Of a stretch of 64,000 nucleotides of DNA, positions 58,808-64,000 are shown in pieces. This DNA comes from Nicotiana tabacum. Lineage: Eukaryota; Streptophyta; Magnoliopsida; Solanales; Solanaceae. Location of the stretch: positions 148,465,084 through 148,529,083 of the forward strand of contig NC_134101.1 in the NCBI RefSeq assembly GCF_000715075.1. The letters run 5' to 3'. A program made the translations under genes and the position numbers. The stretch's first letter is position 1. Every line of letters begins with the position of its first letter. The notes below the pieces were generated by a model, which was given only the letters and a program-made list of their open reading frames with translations, did not search any database and had not been told where the DNA came from.

Positions 58808-61800
58808 TGTAACAACCCAAATGGTCGTTTTGAGCACTTGCACTTTGCTCAATTTTTGAGGGCAAGAGTAGCTACGTATGATTTATTACGACTTGTGTGT
58901 ATCAGTGGTTTTGTTTTTTCAGGTAATTCAGAATTGATTTGGAAGAATGAATTTCATGATTGAGGCTTTAAAGTTGGAAGAGTTGACCAAGTTTGACTTT
59001 TTAGTGTTTGACCTTGAATTAGATATTTGATAATTCCGTTACTTACGGATGGTGATTTTGGACTCTGACGTATGTGTGGATTTGCATTTGGATATTTCTA
59101 GAAGGTTTCAACGCTAATTGGCGAAAGTTGGAAATTTGAATGTTCGAAAAGTTTATAAGTTTGACGGAGAGTTGACTTTGAGGATATCGGATTCGGATTA
59201 TGTTTTCGGGAATTGGAATAGTTTTGTTATGTCATTTGGGACTTGTGTGCAAAATTTGAGTTTATTTCGAGTTGGTTTGATATGTTTCGTTTTGGGTTTT
59301 TGGAAGTCGAAAGTTCATTAAGTTTGATTTGAGGTGCAATTCATCGTTTCTATGTTGTTATGCGTGATTTGAGGCCTCGAGTAGGTCTGAGTTATGTTAT
59401 GAGACTTGTTGGTATGTTCAAATGGGGTCCCAAGGGGCTCAAGTGAGTTTAGGATAGGTTTGAGTTATATTTGCGCTTGTTTTTTTATGTTTCGACTTCG
59501 TTTCTTCAAGCATAAATGGTACCACATTAAGCAAACGAGCTCCAATATTTGTTTTTATTGAAGCATTAGATTCGTATCATAATTACGGAGCCATAGCAAA
59601 AACAATCATCGAATGCATATCGTATGAGGACTTTATGGTCATTTAACTAAGAATTGGGTTACAGATTTTTTAGATTAATTACGAAATTGCTACTGACTTC
59701 GTATTTAAAACTCTGCACTATTTCCAAATATTAAAATCAACATATCTCCTTCATTATAAGGTCAAATGGAGTGATTCAAAAGCCTAAATTGACTGAAATT
59801 TCACAAGGAATCTATTAGAGGCATCAAAAGTGAGTTTCGATATTGTTTGGCACACAATGTGAGGCAGAACAACTGACAAAAATATTAATATCGAGGGTTT
59901 GTTCATTTGGTCATATTTTGGATTGGGGAGCTCGTATTTGGGAAATTTGTAGGTGATTTTCACCATATAGATTGGGGTAAGTGTTCTCTACTTGGTTTTG
60001 GTTATATTTTATGAATCTATTTTCATTTTTAGTAATTGGATTGTGAATTTTAAATAGAAATTTTGGGGTTTTTGTGCAAAGTTTCATAGAGTGAATTTTT
60101 GAGTTTTGAACATCGATTCGGAGTCGGATTTGGGTGAAACTAGTATGATTGGACTCGTAATTCAATGAGTTGTCGGATTTTATGAGTTTTGTCGGGTTCC
60201 GAGGTGCAGGCTCGGGTTTGATTTTTTGTTGACTTTGGGGTTTTGATTTAAGATTTGACCTTTATCATTTGGAATTGTTTCCTTAGGCATTATTTGATAT
60301 TTTGAGATGATTTTTGCTAGTTTCGAACCTTTCGGAGGTAGGTACGTGTGGGATGGTATTTTTAGAGCATTGTTTGGCTTGCTTGGTATTAGAGTTAATT
60401 TTTTGTGGTAAGTAACACTTCTAAACTTAGTGCTGAGGGTATGAAACCCCGAATTATATGTTATGTGATTGATGTTGAGGTGACACGTATGCTAGTGACA
60501 AATGTGTGTGCGTGCACCATAGAAATGGCGATTTAGTTGATTCTATGGAACTACGTAACTATCTTATCTGAACATTTTTACTGTACTCTATGTGTTAGAG
60601 CACTTGAGCTGTGATTTATGCTAGAAAATATATTTAAGCTATATGTTGGTACTATTAGGGCCCATAGTGGTTGTTCTTTGTTGTTGAGTTATTTGCTTAA
60701 TTGCAGTTATGTACTCAGTCGCATTCGTCATTACATATTATATCTCAGTCTCTGTTATTGTATATTGTCACATCTCGTATCATTGATTTGGGATGCTTAG
60801 CATATAAGCATGAGTATTGTGAGCCCGAGATACTAGAGAGGTTGACGACTGAGTGAGGCTGAGGGCCTGTTATGAGTGATATTTATGGGATCGGGCTGTA
60901 CGCTGCAACAAACTTTATTGATTCATGCCAGCATTTGGCTTATTATAGCGCTTGGGCTGGATCGGCCCCTCCGAAGTCTGCACATCCACAGTGGGCGCAG
61001 TTGCTATAGATTTTTAGGCTAGATCTGCCCTAGATTCATTTGCATTGGGCTGGATCTGCCCTGGATTAATTGATGATTGGGCTGAATCTGCCCTGGATTT
61101 ATTTATTTTTGGGTTGAATCTGCCCTGTACAACACTGAGTGACTGAGTGAGCTGAGTATTGAGCATGGTGAGTGAGAATACGAGGCAGTGAGATTGAGTA
61201 CCCTGAGAGTGTGAGTACCTAAGTTCATCACTGAGATGCATTGCATTTATCATGCATATTTGAGATACAAGCATAGAAATGCGTTTCCTCACGCTACATG
61301 GTTTTGGTGACATTTTTGATTTCAGTTGCATATTAACATGAAGACATAGAAATGTACTTTCCTTATGCTATCTGAAAATAAAACATCTTATTTATTGTTG
61401 AAAGGTTTTGAAAAAATCACAGTTTTCAAACTTACTCATATGTTCTTGGTGTTTTCGGTGAAAGATATGGGATTTATTGTTATACTTGAAAAGCATGCCC
61501 ATTTTCTGTAGCTGTGAATGAGTTGAGCATCTTATTTCTGAGTTATTTTCTTGTACCATTTTTATTATATTTTTATGAACTGTGGCTGGTTATTGGAGTT
61601 GGACTCTGACCCTTGTCCTAGCTTGTCTGTACTCATACTATATTTTTGCACCTTGCATGCAGATATTGAATACTGATGTTGCTGTGTACGACGGGAGTTG
61701 GATAAGAAGATGTACCTGCATTCCAATTATAGCTATCACTTGTCCTTGGTAGCATTAGGTTCGAATTTTGTTCATTTATATCTTAAATAGATTGTAATTA

Positions 61801-61998
61801 TTTCAGTCTTGAAAAAAATCTAAATCTTAGAAGGTCATGATTTGTACTACCAGTCCTTGGGAAATTATTTGTATAAAACCAGTTGTATTATCATTTCTTC
61901 TCTTAATAAATCTTATTAAATTGGATAGTTGTTAATTAGCTTACCTAGCGGGCTGGGTTAGATGCCATCACGACTAGTTGGATTTTGGATTATGATTA
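58808..61998 (+). repeat. 5' LTR (3.2 kb)
   Basis: Starts TGTAACAACC and ends close to GATTATGATTA. It contains one GGGATCGGGCTGTACGCTGC motif at about 60889 and a local array of four 32 base units with a GGCTGGATCTGCCCTGGATT core at about 61015-61131. Confidence 0.75.
61015..61131 (+). repeat. Four 32 bp units in the LTR
   Basis: Repeats of a GGGCTGRATCTGCCCTGGAT-type core separated by AT-rich sequence. They create a repetitive minus-strand ORF (61331-61014) that is not a gene. Confidence 0.8.
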
Positions 61999-62000
61999 GT

Positions 62001-62012
62001 TGGTATCAGAGC
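62001..62012 (+). other. Primer binding site (initiator Met tRNA)
   Basis: TGGTATCAGAGC is complementary to the 3' end of plant initiator methionine tRNA and stands two bases after the LTR end. It fixes the orientation of the element and shows that this is its 5' LTR. Confidence 0.88.
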
Positions 62013-64000
62013 TCTAGGTTCATAGGTTCTACAAGGCATAAGAAAGTGTCTAGTAGAGTCATGCGGATCCGTATGATGATGTCCTTACCTATATTCAATA
62101 GGCTACATGGAATCTAGGATAAACTTCCCATCTTTCTTTCCTTATCATGTGGCATTGATTCAGCTTGAACTGTAACTCTTTGAATTCCTTCCACATATTC
62201 GTATGCGCATGTGAGTGCTCGGTATCAGCTGTGCATCAACGGCTTGTGATTCCATAGATGAGGTGGGAGATGTGATTTTCGTGTGCTGATGATGGGTCAG
62301 TCTGAGGACTTGAGGCTGGGTTTTGACTATAGATTGAGCATAGAGATTTCCATTATGTGAGCATGTGCTTTTTGACTTATAAGTCCAGTAGTGTCCATAT
62401 TAGTAGAATTTATGGCTCGACGAGTGATTGGATGGCTACATGATGAGTATGATGTGACTGCGGGATGTATTCAGATGGATTGAATGTGACGAGAAGAGTT
62501 TGCTTGAGATGTAAAAAGGACTATTGGGTGATTGAATTTTGTCTTGATGTGACATATAGTCTCGAGTTATGAGTATATTGGAGGATCTTTCATGTTGTTT
62601 AATAGTGAGACGAATTAAGTTCTCATGCCTTGTTGGTGAGTTCAGATTCATGAAGATTAAGTGATTGCGTAATAGTTGTGACTGTGAAAGAGTATAAAGA
62701 GATGTCAGTTTGAGGCTAAGCAGGTGGGTTATAACCTGTGAGGTAATCTACAGATATGTAATTTTTATGATGTTGTGTGGAGGTTTTCTTTTTTACTAGT
62801 GGGCTATATTTGTGCGATTTGAATTTGGATCGATTGTAATAATTGACCTAACCATCACGAGGATGAATGCGAGATTTGCACATGATTTGAGGTATTAGAT
62901 GGTTTGTGTTACATGAGCTTATGAAGGATTTAGTTAAATCTCATTGCGGTATTATGATAGTAATGGGGTGTGGTTATTATAAGTTATCAAATGTTTTACT
63001 CCATGGCTTTGAGCCAAGTAAGGGAGTCTGCTATCAACGAGTTTATTGCACCGTTATGTGTTGTATTGGTTTCAGTTTGAGGTATACTTCTGAACCAGTT
63101 ATGACTTACAGAGGTTGAGATCAAGGATGACTCAAGTAAAGGAATTTATAGATACGGGTTGTATTACACTCTATGGGTATATGGAATCACGGAATGATTG
63201 AGTGGTTATTCGTGAAGGATGTAGTATGCATGGAGTAGGAATTTACGGTGGGGTTATTTCTTTGGGTGTCATTGTGCTAATAGGGCATATGTCATTTGGC
63301 CAGCTTGGGCGGTGCAATTGAGATGTGGGTAGAGTAGATGACTCTCGAGAATGTTCTAGTGGGTTTAAGATTTATATGTAGCAATTGAGAGTTTTCCAGA
63401 TTTGTATATGGCTAGGACCTGAGATTTACATTGGATGGTGACAAGACTCGCGATATTTCTATATCATTATGGATTATACATTTCAGTATCATGAAGGTGA
63501 AAGAAACGACTTTAGATTTACATGAGGTCTCTTCAGAAAGGGTGTCTCGGTTGCAGTACTTTTGGGGTTCTTTAGGGCAGTGTGATTTTATTCTAGGATC
63601 TTGTGGGTTGAGTTTTGGTTAAGGATTGTGATGTTCTGGAAAGGAGAAGTTTTAACTTGAGGGTAATTCAGAAGGAACTTGAAGAAATAGGGCATCTTGG
63701 TAGTAGGTTGGACAATATGGTAATGGTATGCTCAGTTCCTTTAGTTCTCATGATGTGGTGAGTCTCTACATGTGTTTTGTGGCAGTACTCTTGGGTTTGG
63801 CGACTCGTATGGCTTGGTTGAGTTAGAGAGATTTAGTTCTGATGGCTTGATTGTGTGCAAATAGATTTCAAAGTGCTCTCGAGGATTTCTACCATGGTTA
63901 GAAGTGTATATTTCCTACTGGCGTGAGGAACATGTTGCATATTGTAATTTTCTCTTGGATGAGATCAAATAGAAGGTTCTTGGCTAATTGAGTATGTAGT
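62013..64000 (+). other. Internal leader without recognisable genes
   Basis: TA/TG-rich sequence with only short frames (62906-63118, 63431-63622). None shows gag motifs. Autonomous elements of this kind usually reach gag within a similar distance, so the element may be non-autonomous or the frame may be decayed. Confidence 0.5.

Larger units (their letters stand above)
58808..64000 (+). mobile_element. 5' end of another Tekay-like Ty3/gypsy element
   Basis: A 3.2 kb LTR (58808-61998), a primer binding site at 62001-62012, and about 2 kb of leader or internal sequence that runs off the window. The LTR start TGTAACAACCC and several internal segments match the LTRs at 38448 and 41872, so it is the same family, more diverged. 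No gag or pol was recognised before the window ends. Confidence 0.8.

Noticed and set aside
61014..61331. 105-codon minus-strand ORF with repeated peptides
   Set aside because: Produced by the four 32 bp LTR repeats; no homology pattern.

Overview
The window is plant nuclear DNA, AT-rich and dominated by transposable elements. I read it as Solanaceae, most likely Nicotiana. The reasons are the RTE elements with (TTG)n tails, the very long gypsy LTRs that start TGTAACGACC, the Tat-lineage gypsy elements, the hAT and Stowaway MITEs, and an intron-bearing IDD transcription factor. The species call is inference. No database was consulted and every family assignment comes from motifs read by eye.

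Layout. 1-4486 is the 3' part of a Tat-type Ty3/gypsy element: a broken integrase, a non-coding 3' region with a tandem array, a polypurine tract and a 910 bp LTR. 4822-5788 holds the last three exons of a conserved plant gene I cannot name. 5789-10819 is mostly featureless and holds a fold-back repeat, a TA microsatellite and an hAT MITE with its target duplication. 10820-20775 is read as a Helitron whose degenerate helicase gene is split by a full-length L1-type LINE (13741-20240, 14 bp target duplication). An AT-rich array (20776-22867), another Helitron-type 3' terminus (22868-22896) and a short second Helitron-like segment (to about 24050) follow.

25536-29724 (minus) is the one clearly intact gene, an INDETERMINATE DOMAIN zinc-finger factor with three exons and 501 codons. 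A 5'-truncated RTE LINE lies at 33451-35511 and a Stowaway MITE at 35748-36008.

36781-64000 is a nest of LTR elements. A Tat element (minus) spans 36781-53832. Its opposite-strand additional ORF is interrupted by a Del/Tekay-like element (38448-45764) that has lost nearly all of its interior. A second, rearranged Tat element (minus, about 53833-58807) carries an RTE 3' fragment at 55679-56452 and is cut at 58808 by the 5' LTR of another Tekay-like element, which runs off the window.

How the parts relate. Only the IDD gene, and perhaps the gene at 4822-5788, look like host functions. The rest is a stratigraphy of insertions: LINE into Helitron, Tekay-like into the Tat additional ORF, Tekay-like into Tat gag. 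The most unusual content is the split Helitron helicase with successive Helitron-type termini, the two spliced opposite-strand ORFs of the Tat elements, and the 180 bp higher-order array in the Tat 3' region.
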